Source of the DNA: Podarcis raffonei
Taxonomy: Eukaryota; Chordata; Lepidosauria; Squamata; Lacertidae
Direction: 5' to 3'
NCBI RefSeq assembly: GCF_027172205.1
Contig: NC_070614.1
Span: 37,950,001-38,014,000, forward strand
Length of the DNA stretch: 64,000 bases
Below are positions 26,201 through 37,459 of this stretch, one piece after another. The notes below the pieces were generated by a model. The model had not been told where the DNA came from, ran no database searches, and saw nothing but the letters and a program-made list of their open reading frames with translations. How positions within the stretch are numbered: position 1 is the stretch's first letter; the number at the start of each line of letters is the position of its first letter. Made by a program: the position numbers and the translations under genes.

Positions 26201-29200
26201 TATACTCCACTCCCCACCTGGAAGGCTTCAAAATCCTAGCACAGGACACTACTTCACATCAATAAATGCCAAGCAACTTGGTACTTAGCTCCCTTCTCCA
26301 TACCTCTTTATCAAGCAGGGCTACCTGCTTCTTCTCTTGAATTATTTGCTGCTTCACTTCATCCCGCTGTCCCAACAAGGAACGGAGAGTGTCACCGTGG
26401 ACCTTTTCCTGCTGTGCGTTGGCCTTGCTCTCAGCCACAGCGTGCCTCTGAAGCAGCTCTTTGTTATCCTTCTCCAGGCGCTTTATCTCTGCCCTGTCCA
26501 AGAGAAGAGGGGCAGAGACTCTGAGGGGCGGCAGGATGACACGGCGAGACACAGCTGCGTGGGCACGGACCGGAGCACCATGGCAGCAGGTGTGCTGGTG
26601 AGTTTTGTTTGGGATTGGTGGCAGCGCCAGCTCAGAGGAGCTTTTGAGACACTGCTACAGAAACTCCTGGAAAGCTGGCGATTTGAATCTGAGCATGCAT
26701 CTCCCCAACTCTGGGTGGGACAAGATGGAATGGGGAAGGGGAGAATCGGGACAGGATATACTCTCAAAAGAGAGCAGGCTTCAAGAGTTCAAAATTAGCA
26801 GCTCTGTGTAAAAAGACACAATAGATTTCAGGCCTTAGGGTGACTTATTGTGCCTTTACATCCCTGTGAAACAAGCAGTGTTGGGAACGCAGAATTTCTG
26901 ATTTCCCTACAAAGAAAGTACTGTGTTTTGTAGGCCAGGGTAGAAGGCCAGAACTTCAAGGTTCTCAGGGGCAGGGATGATGAGTTAACGTTCATTAAGT
27001 GATCTAAACCAGAGTACGAAGAGAGAGAAGAATCCTAAATTCTCTGGGAACGTTTTATACTAAAGGGGCAGGAAGAGGTTGGACACACAGAATCATGAGT
27101 AGAAGATCTGAAACCATGTCAGCGTGCAAAAGCGCATAATGGCAAAAATAAAATGTTTGTCCATGCATGTACACATATGTGATAGATTGTGGGAGATGGA
27201 ATTTGGCCGCATGTGCTAAAGAAAGGCAGGTTATATGCACAAACATGTCCACACTTGATGTGACCAAACCAATTGTCAGCTGTGTGTTGCCAGGAGCATA
27301 TCAGTTGCTATGTGCCCTTGTGTTAAGTCAGTATCTGCTTCAGTACATGAGGTGGGGATTATTTCTTAACGCTCAGCTTACAGCTCTCTCCTTGCAGTAG
27401 GATGTACAATATTCAAATGCTCCCCAAATCCAAAACTGGATGTTTCAGAACAAGAGATGACAGGCTGTGCTCTGTGCCAAGAAAAATGGACAGGAGATAG
27501 CACCCCTCAATGCCATTATATACCACTCTCTCATCAAATTGTGGCACAACTGAAACTAAAGATTAGACAACTGGTCCAATGAAAGCAATTTAAGGCTGGT
27601 GATGGGCAACAGGCTTGTTTCTATTAGAAATCTGAATATGATGTAAAAGAGGGATCAGCTCATTCTTGCCCCCAATAAAAATATTTTGCAGGATTTGGTA
27701 TAGCCTCCAAAACCCAAATGCATACACTGTGATGGTCTCTCCCAGACTACTTCCAGCTATCTAAAGAACTATGTCCATCTCCAGCGTAAGAGGACAGTAC
27801 AACCATGACGTTCCTGCTGTGAACAGGGAAAAACAAAAGGGATCTCCAAAAGGGATCCAGAATTTTAGCAAGGGTATGAGATGAATACATACTTCTGCCT
27901 GCGAATGATTTCATGGGATTCGAAAGCGTAGGCATGACGGTTGCCTTCAAGGAGACGAAACTGGCGCTGGAGTTTGGCTAACTCGCTTTCGGCTAGTGGA
28001 ACACAAAGCCAGTGAAGCAACAGGTGGTTTGGGGAGACAGAGGAAAGAAAGGTGGTTAGAAAGTCCAGCATGATGGCCTTCTCTTAAAGACCCCACCTAT
28101 CACACCTGGCGCAAGAATTAGGGCAGAGACTAATGTGGTCCAGGATTGCAGAAAGAAGGGAACTTCCCTGCTGTGTTTGGCACAGATTTGATGAGCACAA
28201 TCATGAGCAACTTAATGACTACCAGTGGTATTCCATTTATATAATGAGCTCCAGTTGGCTTTGTTAGGCTCGAGACAAACAGCTGTTTTTAAGAGAGCCA
28301 AAAGGGGTTTGAAAGAGGCTTCACTTTCCATGAACATGCCCACAGGTTTTGTCCCAATGTCACTTCTGAACAAACAGGTTTCGCAGGTTCCTGCAACAAT
28401 AAAAAAGCCTCTAAGACCTGCCTGCCAGAGAACATGCTTTTCCTCATAGAATTCTGGGCGATGTGGTTAGTTAAGAGTTGCTGAAAATTATAACTCAGTG
28501 AGTGTGGACCCTCCAAGTGTCCCTATTTTCCAGGGACGCCCCTGATTTAGAGAAGCCATCCCGGTTTCTGATTTGATCCTGGAATGTCCCACTTTTCCTT
28601 AGAATGTCCCTATTTTCACTGGAGAAATGTTGGAGGGTATGGAGTTATCTGACCCCCAGGCCATCTGAAGGCAATCCTGTATAGGGAAGTTTTTTAATGT
28701 TCAATGTTTTATTACCTTTTTATGTATGTTGGAAGCTTCCCAGAGGTGCTGGGGCAACCTAGTCAGATGTGTGGGGTATGAATAGTGAAATTATCATTAA
28801 GGAATGGGACATCCCTATTTTCATTGGATAAATGTTGGGCGGTATGCAAGTGCCCAGAATTCTTTGAGGGAAAGAATGTGCTTTAAAGGTATGGTGCATA
28901 CACAGCCTTCATGTACACAGCAATCCTTCTTTCAAAGAGCCTTCAATTCTCTGAAGAAACAACACATACAGTACACAAGTGTCAATAGCCTCCATGTAGC
29001 CAAATGATAGGTCTCTTTGATCACTATCAGGTTCCTGGACCCAGGGAATCCTTGAGTCTTCAGAGCTTGGGAAGACTCTGGGAGGAGTTGGTAGAGCTGC
29101 TTTTGTGCTCCTGATCTAGGCAGCCCTGATGTGTGGCATGCTTTGATCAGTGCTGAGCCCAATCATTCAGTGCAGTTTATGAGGAAAGGACTGAGGAACA

Positions 29201-30074
29201 GAAGAGGCTGTGCTGTCTTTCAGGGGAGGCAGCCAGGGGAGCGAGGAAATACCTGTTCCCTCCTCATCAGGACATGATTGCTTTTCTGATCAGGTGCTAA
29301 TAGTGCCAAGAACAGACAAACCTTTATTCTACACTCCAGCCTTATGGCCCCTTGGCGGCAGACAGGCTCTTGTTTTGTTCCTCGACTGCCATTTTTTGTT
29401 CACTCTCAGAAAAGCGAATGACTCAGTCTCTGGATCCTCACAAAGCCACTGACTCATGCCCACATGTGTCCCCCGTATGCTAGCAAGGATTTGGACAATT
29501 TGTACCTCCGCTACTTTAATTTAGTCCCTGCTGCTTTTCAAAGCCAACATTCACTTAAGAGGCCTAGTTCAAAGAGTAATTCTTACAAGCTAACCAAGAC
29601 ATGTGGAAAACAGCCAAGGCTCCCTGGTTCTGTCTCTTTGGCCTCATTCTTTGGATACAAAGGCCTTATTTCTCATCCCTCTACTCCCTTTCAAAAGCAG
29701 TCCCCTTTAGCAACATTTTTGCTTGGCTTGAAAAATATCCCCCAACTCCTTCCTAGTCACCCTGGCAAAAACTGAAAGGAAATATATATTATTTCATGTA
29801 GCTGTCAAAGAAGGAGATACCCTCTTAGCTTTATTTTTGTATCAGATTTTGCAGAACTGTCTGGTACCTTCAGTTTGCTTCAACCTGGGATCAGTTTCAG
29901 TGAGTCTGATGTAGTTATACACATTTCACTGCAGACAGTGAGCTACTAGCATAAATCTTCTCAGTAAAAATATTTATTATTGCTGGTTTCATAGCTTTCT
30001 ACATACATGCACTGGCCTAAGACCACAGCAATATTGTCCATGAAAACCCTTTATAAAAATGCCAAATATGTATA

Positions 30075-30119
<45 letters not shown>

Positions 30120-30989
30120 GATGACATGGGTGCTTTATAGCAGAGACTTAGGCTAAGAAGTGTCATGGGAAGTTCCCTAACCACAAGAACGTTTGCCATA
30201 ACGTCAGCTGAATATCCACATGTTGTCAATGCATTAAAGCATGCAGCAATTCAGAAAAGCCTGCACTAACCCCAAACTTCAAAAGTTTAAACTGCTCTGT
30301 GAGACAGCAAGAGTGCTCTGCTGATATTTCACAAAGTTTGAGGGTGGAAGGATGCTGTGAGGGAAAACAGCAGCCGCTAAAACACTATGGGAAGAGCAAG
30401 AATATATATGGATTTCAGCCTGGAATAATCACATTGGTGGAAACAATATTGCAGTGAGCTCAGCGAAATCAGGGCAGGCCCTCACCAAATCCAGACTTCG
30501 GCCATCATCGTTAAAGGATGTCTCCCTGTTCAGAGAAAGTAGACCTCTAAATACCAGATGTTTGAGACGAAATGGGGACTGTCACTTCCATGTTCTGCTT
30601 GTGAGTTTCCAAAAGCATCTAGCCAGCTGTCAGAAACAGAATGTCTTGGATCCAGAGAGACTTAATCCAATCCAAGGAGACTTTTATGTGCACAGCAAAC
30701 TGAATGGAGAAAGTGGGCCAGAGAATGACCTTTCTGTTTCCCTATTCCAATGTGTGTGTGTGGGGGGGGGATTTTCCATTCAAATGACACTGGGATCACA
30801 TCACAAGCTGCATCCAGGGACTCTAGTGTTACAAGCTTCCCACAACAATATTCCCAAATGCAAATTCTGGCTATGCAAGTGTTCCTACAGCGGTATCCTC
30901 ACTTCCCTCCATAGGAATTTACCAAGGCCTTCCAAGTCCACGTCACTGCCATCTGAGCGGAGGCTTGAAGCAGATTTGAAGAACGGCAT
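13491..30989 (-). CDS. ODAD1: Outer dynein arm docking complex subunit 1 (CCDC114), 13 coding exons, 3' end unresolved
   Basis: Coiled-coil protein of the axonemal outer dynein arm docking complex, needed for motile cilia; human loss causes primary ciliary dyskinesia (family knowledge). Exons in transcript order: 30923-30989 (start ATG 30987-30989, MPFFKSASS), 27893-27992, 26304-26493, 25762-25884, 25561-25674, 24715-24782, 23118-23305, 21045-21170, 20747-20829, 19933-20101, 17446-17609, 16714-16817, 13491-13569. All have AG acceptors and GT donors, and reading phase carries through every junction, giving 525 codons. Blocks resembling human ODAD1 include ELAKLQRQFRLLEG, TVENQLDR, EEERNFAQFNYVNDQN, IYLGLIEQKTNQLL and LTHEELKQKI. 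The product is charged and heptad-rich almost throughout. The start exon begins at an acceptor ending at 31006, so a noncoding exon must lie upstream, probably at the X-box promoter near 35.7 kb. CCDC63 is the closest paralogue, but EMP3/TMEM143 as neighbours favours ODAD1. Human ODAD1 is about 670 aa; its divergent C-terminal tail is not clearly identified here. Confidence 0.93.
14159..14195. repeat. (GT)n microsatellite
   Basis: About 18 uninterrupted GT units in an ODAD1 intron. Other dinucleotide runs: 21884-21906, 30077-30119 (GT then TA) and 43611-43644. Confidence 0.95.
14970..15310. repeat. Unclassified repeat, two imperfect units
   Basis: CACAGATGGCATTTGCTGTT...TTCTTCCGGTGTTTAG (about 15045-15080) recurs as CATAGATGTTTCTTCCAGTG (about 15260-15290) with shared flanks. 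A further piece, CCTAATAACATAACCATGGG ... CTCATATCCTATGCC (16462-16520), matches 15130-15175 and lies beyond the candidate LTR. This suggests an older element split by that insertion. Confidence 0.4.
15315..16284 (+). mobile_element. Candidate solo LTR (fossil LTR retroelement)
   Basis: A 970-bp unit starts TGTTATGCAC and ends CTCTGCAACA, giving TGTT...AACA ends. It has a TATA/poly(A)-like segment and GCAGTAAAGCTCTGCTGGA near its 3' end. It is inserted in an unclassified repeat whose parts resume on both sides. No internal region or clear target duplication is seen. Ty3-type or endogenous retroviral origin cannot be separated here. Old, non-coding. Confidence 0.4.
19497..19732 (+). mobile_element. 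MIR-like (CORE) SINE, well preserved
   Basis: Head GTGTGGTGTAGTGGTTAGAG, box-B-like GGTTCAAATCCC, CORE TGACCCTGGGCCAGCCACTG, tail CTACCTCACAGGATTGTTGT then GGTGGCATGTAAGTGCAATC and a (CAAT)n run. Lies in an ODAD1 intron. Confidence 0.8.
21425..21605 (+). mobile_element. CR1/L2-type LINE fragment
   Basis: Carries remnants of the LINE C-terminal coding region: GGGCTTTTTAGCTTAGAGAA and AAAATTATGCGTGGCATGG, the same block as at 37.68-37.82 kb. Lies in an ODAD1 intron. Confidence 0.6.
22318..22985 (+). repeat. LINE-derived interspersed repeat, class uncertain
   Basis: Contains CCAGGGCAGGTTACAACAAT, GAATTGGCAACCAATGCACC, GAACATGTTGCAATAATCCA and CACCTGAGCC, a long block I recognise as a dispersed amniote repeat (probably the 3' part of an L2/CR1-like LINE). 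Lies in an ODAD1 intron. Confidence 0.45.
23090..23115. repeat. (CA)n microsatellite abutting an ODAD1 splice donor
   Basis: About 12 CA units; in the ODAD1 transcript this is a (UG)n run starting a few bases after the donor of exon 23118-23305 (GT at 23116-23117). Confidence 0.9.
24076..24511 (-). mobile_element. Sauria SINE with nested insertion and 13-bp target-site duplication
   Basis: On the minus strand: tRNA-like head (GCGGGTGGCACTGTGGGTTA, B-box-like GGTTCGAATCC), a conserved central body, and a tail with CACGACTG and GGTCAGGGGTCCCTTTACCT. The element is flanked by a perfect 13-bp direct repeat, GTCTTTTATATTA, at 24063-24075 and 24512-24524. It lies in an ODAD1 intron and is interrupted at 24296-24363 by a younger insertion. 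Family assignment is from memory of squamate SINEs. Confidence 0.85.
24272..24387 (-). mobile_element. Small retroposed insertion nested in the Sauria SINE
   Basis: A 68-bp unit (24296-24363) is bounded by a perfect 24-bp direct repeat of SINE sequence (24272-24295 and 24364-24387). On the minus strand the insert contains AATAAAAATTATTT and ends in an A/CAA-rich tail, as expected for the extreme 3' end of a LINE or other poly(A) retrotransposition product. The source family is not identified. Confidence 0.75.
25134..25306. mobile_element. Palindromic MITE (TACCGTATTTTT family), shorter copy
   Basis: Same termini as the 988-1250 element (TACCGTATTTTTTGCACC...GAGCGAAAAATACGGTA) but lacking the long inner hairpin; 173 bp. 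It lies in an ODAD1 intron. Confidence 0.7.
28510..28860 (+). mobile_element. Squamate LINE 3' UTR composite
   Basis: Blocks in order: CCTCCAAGTGTCCCTATTTT; GATTTGATCCTGGAATGTCC; CCATCTGAAGGCAATCCTGT; and the 3' motif GGTGCTGGGGCAACCTAGTC. Partly repeated TCCCTATTTTCATTGG follows. The same blocks occur in opposite orientation at 32565-32975, so this is one element family. Confidence 0.55.
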
Positions 30990-32024
30990 CTTCGGTTTCT
31001 TCCTGCTGGTGGAAAAAAATGATAAAACAAAGTGGGAGGCTAGCAGGTGAGAATCACTGTCATAAAATAACTCATTCATGAAAAACAGTGCAGCATACTG
31101 CATAAAACATTTGAACGGGGAGACCCAGGTTGGAACACTGCTCACCATGACATTTCCCAGTCTGATCTTGGGCCAATCACATGAGCTTAACCAAGGGGGG
31201 CGGGGGGGCAGCTGTCCCCCCCCAGATCAAGTAAAACAATAGAAATACTTAACTGACCAATCACATTGGTTCTCCCCCCCTAACAAAAACCTGGCTACGC
31301 CAATGGCCAGTCACTACATCTTAGTCCAGTGGTTCTCAAAGTTTTTTTTTCTGGGCCAGGCTTTCAGAATAAAAATTTGCTTGTGCCACACTGATTTTTT
31401 TATTGATAAGAAATACAATGGAAAACAAAAAGAACTCCTAGCAGTGCTTGATTTATAACAATGAACACAACACTATGAAAAACTATCCATCCACTATGAA
31501 AAACTATCCATCCATATTCTGCATATTCTGCAAATAAAAAAACAAATATTTTGATACTAATCTACACTACGCTACACTGAAGAATGTTTCTTTGATTGTC
31601 CACAAATCTTTCCACCACACTTGCCATCATCTCTTGCCACACCTCAGGGGTGCTAGGACAATTAACGGCAAGGGAGCAAGACACCTCTATTCTGTATTCT
31701 GAGCTCCCTGAATAAAAACATAAATAAATCCAAATTAAAGCACACATATAAAATGGCAATCCAACATTTTCTCCCGCCAACTGACATTCATTCTACCAGC
31801 ATGCACAACGCCACAAAAACCTCTAACCAGCTGCATGCATCTAAATCAGGGCTCTGCTTTGTTCCTGGCAATTATATTTTCATGTATTTTAGAGTCTGGC
31901 AAACGGCCTTGCGAGATCAATGCACCCTGAAAGGCAGGTTTAAAAAAATAAACTTCATTCTAACTCAGTACTTCATATGCAGTCTCTTCTGCTGCAATAG
32001 CCAGGATACTTCAATCCATTACAC

Positions 32025-32185
32025 AGAATCATAGAATCATAAAGGGATCCCAAGAGTCTTCTAGTCCAGACCCCTGCGATGCAGGAATCCTGCCCACAGC
32101 CATCATTGGGTGGGTTCAAACCACCAACCTTCTGGTTAACAGCCGGGTACACCGGCCCATTGTGCCACCTGAGGGACAATTTGTG
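32025..32185 (+). mobile_element. CR1-like 3' fragment
   Basis: ACAGAATCATAGAATCATAA, CTAGTCCAGACCCCTGCGAT and TGCAGGAATCC, ending in TGTGCCACCTGAGGG. Lies in the ODAD1 5' intron. Confidence 0.55.
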
Positions 32186-32564
32186 CCTTCAGTATTTCAC
32201 CTTTTAAAAACTCCCATCCATCTTGAATTATCTTCTCTTTGAGTATTTGTGACCATGAGACTTCACCTAATAGTTCCTTAAGAAGTATTGAAAGACTTCT
32301 AAAGGTACCAATAACGTTCAAGAGCCCAGACTTATAAATATAATCATTTCCCTGCTTGCCTGAGGTGGCAGAGAACTGCCTCAAGATGCCTATGCTCAGG
32401 AAGCTTTACAAGAGTTCCCTCTTTCTTTCAGTGTTAAGACATCAAAACTAGGGGGGCTTTGGGCTAAAATGGCAATATATAAATTACTTAAAACAAATGA
32501 TTAACGTAGGTGGTGGTAGCAATTAAAAAAGTTGTGGGCCAGAAACTTGTGCAGACTTATCTGC

Positions 32565-32975
32565 ATATCCTCCAACATTTCTCTGATGAAAACAGGGTCA
32601 ACCTGTTAAACAGCAGCAGCAACAATCGTTTTATTATTTATACCCCACCCATCTGACTGGGTTGCCCCAGCCGCTCTAGGCAGCTTCCAACGTATATAAA
32701 AATATAATAAAATATTAAACATTTAAAAACTTCTCGATGCAGGGCTGCCTTCAGGTGTCTTCTAATAGTTGTATAGTTACTTATCTCCTTGGCTCGGGGG
32801 TCACATAGCTCCAATGAAGATAGGGACACCCTACCACACCCTCCAATATTTCTCCAATGAAAATAGGGACATCCTAAGGAAAAGCAGGACATTCCAGGAT
32901 CAAATCAAAACTGGAGTGGCTTCTGTAAATCTGGAACTGTCCCTGGAAAATAGCAACACTTGGAAGGTCTGTATT
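32565..32975 (-). mobile_element. Squamate LINE 3' UTR composite, opposite orientation
   Basis: Plus-strand text shows TACCCCACCCATCTGACTGG, GGTTGCCCCAGCCGCTCTAG, GGGCTGCCTTCAGGTGTCTT and GAAAATAGGGACATCCTAAG, the reverse of the 28.5 kb element. Lies in the ODAD1 5' intron. Confidence 0.6.
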
Positions 32976-35023
32976 TGCAAGGCTGCAAAATACAAGAAAG
33001 GGGTAAGCCATAGAGTGTGAGTGATATGAACACTGGCAAGGCCACGATACACGATACAGCTGCAGAGTGAAAACTTTTTAAGCAGTCTCTAATGAAACAG
33101 CCAACTATGTAACAACAAGCCCTTAAAACTAGTGTCTTAATAGATCAACTTCTCAGTAACAAAGAGGATGTACAAACCTTGTAATGCCCACCTCTTTCGC
33201 CTCACATTTTATTGGCTGAAAAACTATGAATGTAATTAGCAGGGCTGGAGGGTTTTGTGGTTGTTGTTTTTTAAACAATTCCACTGTGGGTGCCTTTGTG
33301 GTGAAAAGGACAGTCCACTTTTCATTTTAAAAATGAACATTTAAACTAAAATCAGGTGTGCATGCAGCATTTCCCTTTGTTGCCTTTATTGCTTTCTTGT
33401 GGTCCAGCTGAATGACCACAAAAATGCTGCTGCTGTAAGTAACATCTTAGTAGAACCACCCTTCCTGAAACACAATAACCTCTGGTACTTAGCACAAGAC
33501 ACACAGAGACACACACACCATGTTACTTCTTAAATATATCCCATCCAATAGTTTTACGACCACAGCAAGCAGCATAATGCATTAGCACTCACTAAATTTT
33601 GCCCACACTTAAATCCGCTCATCTCTTTTCAAATCACACATCTACCTCATCCTTCTTCATATACATACCATTCTCCCCTTTCCATCCAAATTCATCCCAT
33701 GCCTGTTTTCCCACTATACCTAAACACCCTCTTATCCAAAATCTGTATAAAAATGCAGCTTTCTCAGCATCTGTGAACTGGATTAATCAGCCCCACCTCC
33801 CGCTCCAAAAGCATTAAGTAGAAGTACCTTTGCTCTCTACTGGAGAGCCACTCTGACAGCTATGCACTTTATGTATAGGCAATCTGTTTGGGGGATGCTG
33901 TGGTGCAAACTCCTGGGCTCTCCTGCCAGCAGCACACGTTGCCTTTGTCAACTCAGTTGTTAGCAACCGTCTCCAGGAAATGCATCAGCTCTTCACCAGT
34001 CCTAATGAATGAGGAAGGGCAAGAGGAGAGTAAAAAGAGAGCAGGTTACATACAACTGATTAGGAAGGCATTATGAGGATTCCTGGGTTCTCTAAAAGGG
34101 TAATCTAGGGGGCCAGCTAAAACAGGGAGCAAAAGTAGAAGAGGGCTCCAGGGTTTATTTGATAAGGTAAAGCAGGGGTTGAAGGTTATGGTGGACCCGA
34201 GATCCAAATGAGCTCAAATGAGACTGCTGTCTTAGAGCCCAAGAAAGAGCAAGTTATTTTGAATTCTCAAAGATAAAGGGAGGTTAAATTTGTATGAGTT
34301 ATAGAGCAATAGCTTCTGAATCTACTGGGAAGGTAGTAGGGTCTAATGAGTTATAAGAGTCATGAAAGTCAAACACACAGAGAAAAGGCTTATCTAGGAA
34401 CATCTGGTTAGTTTAGACACATTTTTCTCCTTTTCCTACCCTTCCTTATACTTTGCAATCCCTGCCCCCCAGCCCTACATACAACAGTCCTTTAACTTTC
34501 CACCATGCCACACAGGGTCCTAATACTTTGAGATGTACCTAAGGCTCTACCAGGACATAACATCGTAATTGTCAGGTCATCTTGTTCCATGGATTTCTCA
34601 GGTCAGAATGTCAGCTGCCTACAACTACTGCTGTGTGCATTTCTAATCACAACAGCCCGAGAAAGCAGGAATTTAGTAGCTATATTTCCATTTACTGTCC
34701 CCGCCCCTTCTCCTCAGGAAGTGCTTCATCTGCTTAATTTCTGTGTTCCATACCACAGCGACAGTTAGAAAAAGAGATGGCAACCCTGCCTAGCATTGTA
34801 TATTGTTGGTGGGCACCAAGTAAATGCACCAAAGCTCCTATCTGCTTCCATGACCAATTGCCAGCATGTTATGCCAAAGCTTTAATGTACCAGATCCAGG
34901 ACATGAGAGTTCAGGTATCAAACAAGTGAAGGGTCACAGCTCATGCCAATATCATTGAAGATCATGCTAAGACCCTGTGAGGGCATATGATGCTTAGCAG
35001 CTCCAAGGACCCTAACAGGATGT

Positions 35024-35236
35024 GGCAGTGCAGTGTAGTGGTTAGACTGTAGGACCTAGCAGGCCAGGGTTCAAAACTCCACTCAGCTGTGAAGCTCACT
35101 GAGCAACCTTAAGCCAGCCATTGTCTTATCAATCTAAACTACCTCACAGGGTTGTTCTGAGGATTACATAGGGGCAGGGAAGAGCCATATCCACCTCCTT
35201 GAGCTCCTTGGAGGAAAAATAGGATACAAAGGTAAT
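35024..35236 (+). mobile_element. MIR-like (CORE) SINE
   Basis: Same structure as the 19.5 kb copy but more diverged: GTGTAGTGGTTAGACTGTAG, CTACCTCACAGGGTTGTTCT, CTCCTTGGAGGAAAAATAGG. Lies in the ODAD1 5' intron. Confidence 0.75.
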
Positions 35237-35668
35237 ACTAAAATCCCAATACTAATGTGTTTGGAGGTACACACCTACTCCAAAGACCCAGCAGGTGACC
35301 CCAAAGCCTGACCTCACCAAAGTTCTCTATAACCATGCCAAGGCACCTGAACCACCCCCTAGGTCCTGGTAGATCATGCTAAACCCCCCATGTTGCCATG
35401 CGGCTATGGGGCTCAGTCACACTGCAACCCCTACAAGTCATGCCAAATTCCTTTGAATGTGCTAAGCCCCCCATGTCCTGTAAGGCCACACTGGAAGTCC
35501 TGCAAAGTCACGTGACTCCGAATTATCATCTCACAATCACACAAACCCCTCAATGTCCCCCTGCTTCGCCCTCTCCAGATTTACTCAAACCATACAGAGG
35601 ATCCCAGCAGTCCCTAAGCCCCACCCCTTCTGGTAAGCCCATCCCTTTACCTTACAGGCCTGCATTCC

Positions 35669-35771
35669 CACTGCGCATGTGCGAAATTAACAGTTCCTTC
35701 CTTTCTCCCCCCTCCCTCTCTAGCCTCTCGTTCTACCACCTTCCAGATTAGTTCTAGGCACATGCGCAGTG
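35669..35771. promoter_or_regulatory. Inverted pair of NRF1-like motifs
   Basis: CACTGCGCATGTGC at 35669-35682 and its exact reverse complement at 35758-35771 flank 75 bp in the presumed first exon/TSS region of ODAD1. Each contains a core close to the NRF1 site (TGCGCATGCGC). NRF1 commonly binds near CpG-island TSSs; its role here is inferred. Confidence 0.45.
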
Positions 35772-35842
35772 TGAGACTTCGTAGCTGCCCGGCGCGGGGC
35801 GGGCGCGGGGCGACGTACGTAAAGGATCGACGACGCGGGAGG

Positions 35843-35856
35843 GTTGCCATGGCAAC
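35843..35856. promoter_or_regulatory. Perfect palindromic X-box (RFX site)
   Basis: GTTGCCATGGCAAC is an exact 14-bp palindrome matching the RFX-factor X-box consensus. RFX2/RFX3 with FOXJ1 drive motile-cilia genes, so the site suits an ODAD1 promoter. Confidence 0.8.
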
Positions 35857-35918
35857 TTTCCATCGGCAATGGCCCTTGCCAAACCACATCCCTCCCTCAG
35901 TTTGTCCCACTGCTGCTG

Positions 35919-35932
35919 GTTGCCATGGAGAC
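35919..35932. promoter_or_regulatory. Second, imperfect X-box
   Basis: GTTGCCATGGAGAC has one intact GTTGCC half and a degenerate second half. It lies 76 bp from the perfect X-box and further upstream of ODAD1. Half-degenerate X-boxes are typical of natural RFX sites. Confidence 0.6.
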
Positions 35933-37459
35933 TGTTTCAGAAAGGAAGCTCGCGAGGGCTGGGAGATAATGAGGCACCGCGAAGGGAAATATGACAGGCT
36001 TTGTATGGGGCAGGAAGAGGGCTGTTTCGGAAAAAGGGGAAACTTTGCACCAGCCCCTTGACTGAGGGGAAATTTTGTATGGAGGAGAAATGACTAGTAA
36101 TTTTGAGTATTTTTTTTGCTCGACTGGCAAATTATAAACTTCCCCCGCTGCCTTCCAGTTATACATTCATTTATTCAATATTCTTTTTGTGCCTTTTTAG
36201 TGAAGGGCAGGATATAATTCCCATATTGATATGGGGGAAATGCAGGGTTCCATGTCTATGTGTTTCTCAATTTTTACTTATCATTGTATTTATAGCCCAT
36301 CTTTTCCTCCAAGGAGCTCATGGTGGCTTACATGGTCTCCTCATTTTATCCTCATAACAACCTTGTAGGCAGGTTAGGGTATACTACTGAGCTTCAAATC
36401 CTCACCATACATTTAAGGCACTATTATACTACTTCAACTGTAATGGGGAATCCTAGGAACAGTTTTCTTAAGGGTGCTGACCTCACAGAGCTACAATTCC
36501 CAGCACACTAAAAAAAACAACCCACTACAGTTCCCAGTATTCCCCGTAACTGTTAAAATGGTAAAATTCTGCTTTAAATATATGGTGTGGGTTTGACCTT
36601 ATAGCTGTGTGGGAATTTGAACCTTGACTTCCCAGATCCTAGTTTGATACTCTTAATCAGACAAGTTATGTTTCTAGCCTTCATGGTTATGGATGAGGAA
36701 AGGGGTAGTGGTTAAAGCATAGTTTCTAGTCCTCATGGTTGCAAGGAGGCAATCTTAAAACAGAAAGTGCACGCATTCTTGGGAACTGGGAGATGCAATA
36801 GCATTATAAGCAAGCCCTTTCCTGTCACTTCTTACCCTCCCACAGAATAAATCAGGTTAACATAAGAGGGCAGCCTCAGACTATTCAGATAGCTGGGTTG
36901 GTGTACATCACTGCACTGAAGTTTCTGGTTGTGGATGACAGCTCTGCTTGGGGAACCTCACAACATTGCAAGTCTCTAGCTCTCCCTTCATATGTGTGTG
37001 TCATTCAATACTTAAACCCATGTTCCAGTCAAGGTGAATGGGCAGTATTTATATTTTACTAGCACACTTTCATTAGGAGTCACACCTCTGATGGGGTTGA
37101 TCTGTCAATACTCCAAAATGTGGAACTTTGACTGAATTTTGCCATGGCTTTGCTTGTGTGCTCAGAGCTTGGTTTTGTAAAGTGGAGTCCTGTAATTTTT
37201 TTGGTGTCCAAGAATCAGGTTGGGGGATCAGCTGAAATAAGGGATAGATTAGTTCTATGATAGTTTTGCTCTGTGTATGCAGAGTAGCTGGCATTCTGAG
37301 GTGGAAGAATGGACTATATTACATCTGAATGCTGATGGAGGATCCTGCGCATTGTCAAAAAATTCCTGCAAGTAGAAAAATAGTATACCAGGAAGCAGAC
37401 ATGGGGTGGCCCCATGTCCCAGGTCTTGTCTGTCAACATGAGAAGACCTACCGAGTTCA

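Larger units (their letters stand above)
35651..35940 (-). promoter_or_regulatory. ODAD1: Probable ODAD1 promoter and noncoding first exon
   Basis: A GC/CpG-rich block (densest at 35790-35840) lies about 4.6 kb upstream of the ODAD1 start exon, which has its own splice acceptor and so needs an upstream exon. On the minus strand the block holds two X-box motifs (35843-35856 and 35919-35932), then a purine-rich stretch, then two overlapping candidate donors: exon ending at 35656 before GTAAGG, or at 35651 before GTAAAG. This order fits a TSS near 35.68-35.83 kb. No TATA box is evident. The start site and exon are inferred. Confidence 0.6.

Noticed and set aside
30454-31050. 198-codon plus-strand ORF over the ODAD1 start exon
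   Set aside because: Antisense to the ODAD1 ATG exon, crosses a GT/G run, and has no homology I recognise.
35762-36061. 99-codon plus-strand ORF at the ODAD1 promoter as a divergent gene
   Set aside because: No domain, no downstream exons found, and its bases are explained by the X-box/CpG promoter block.
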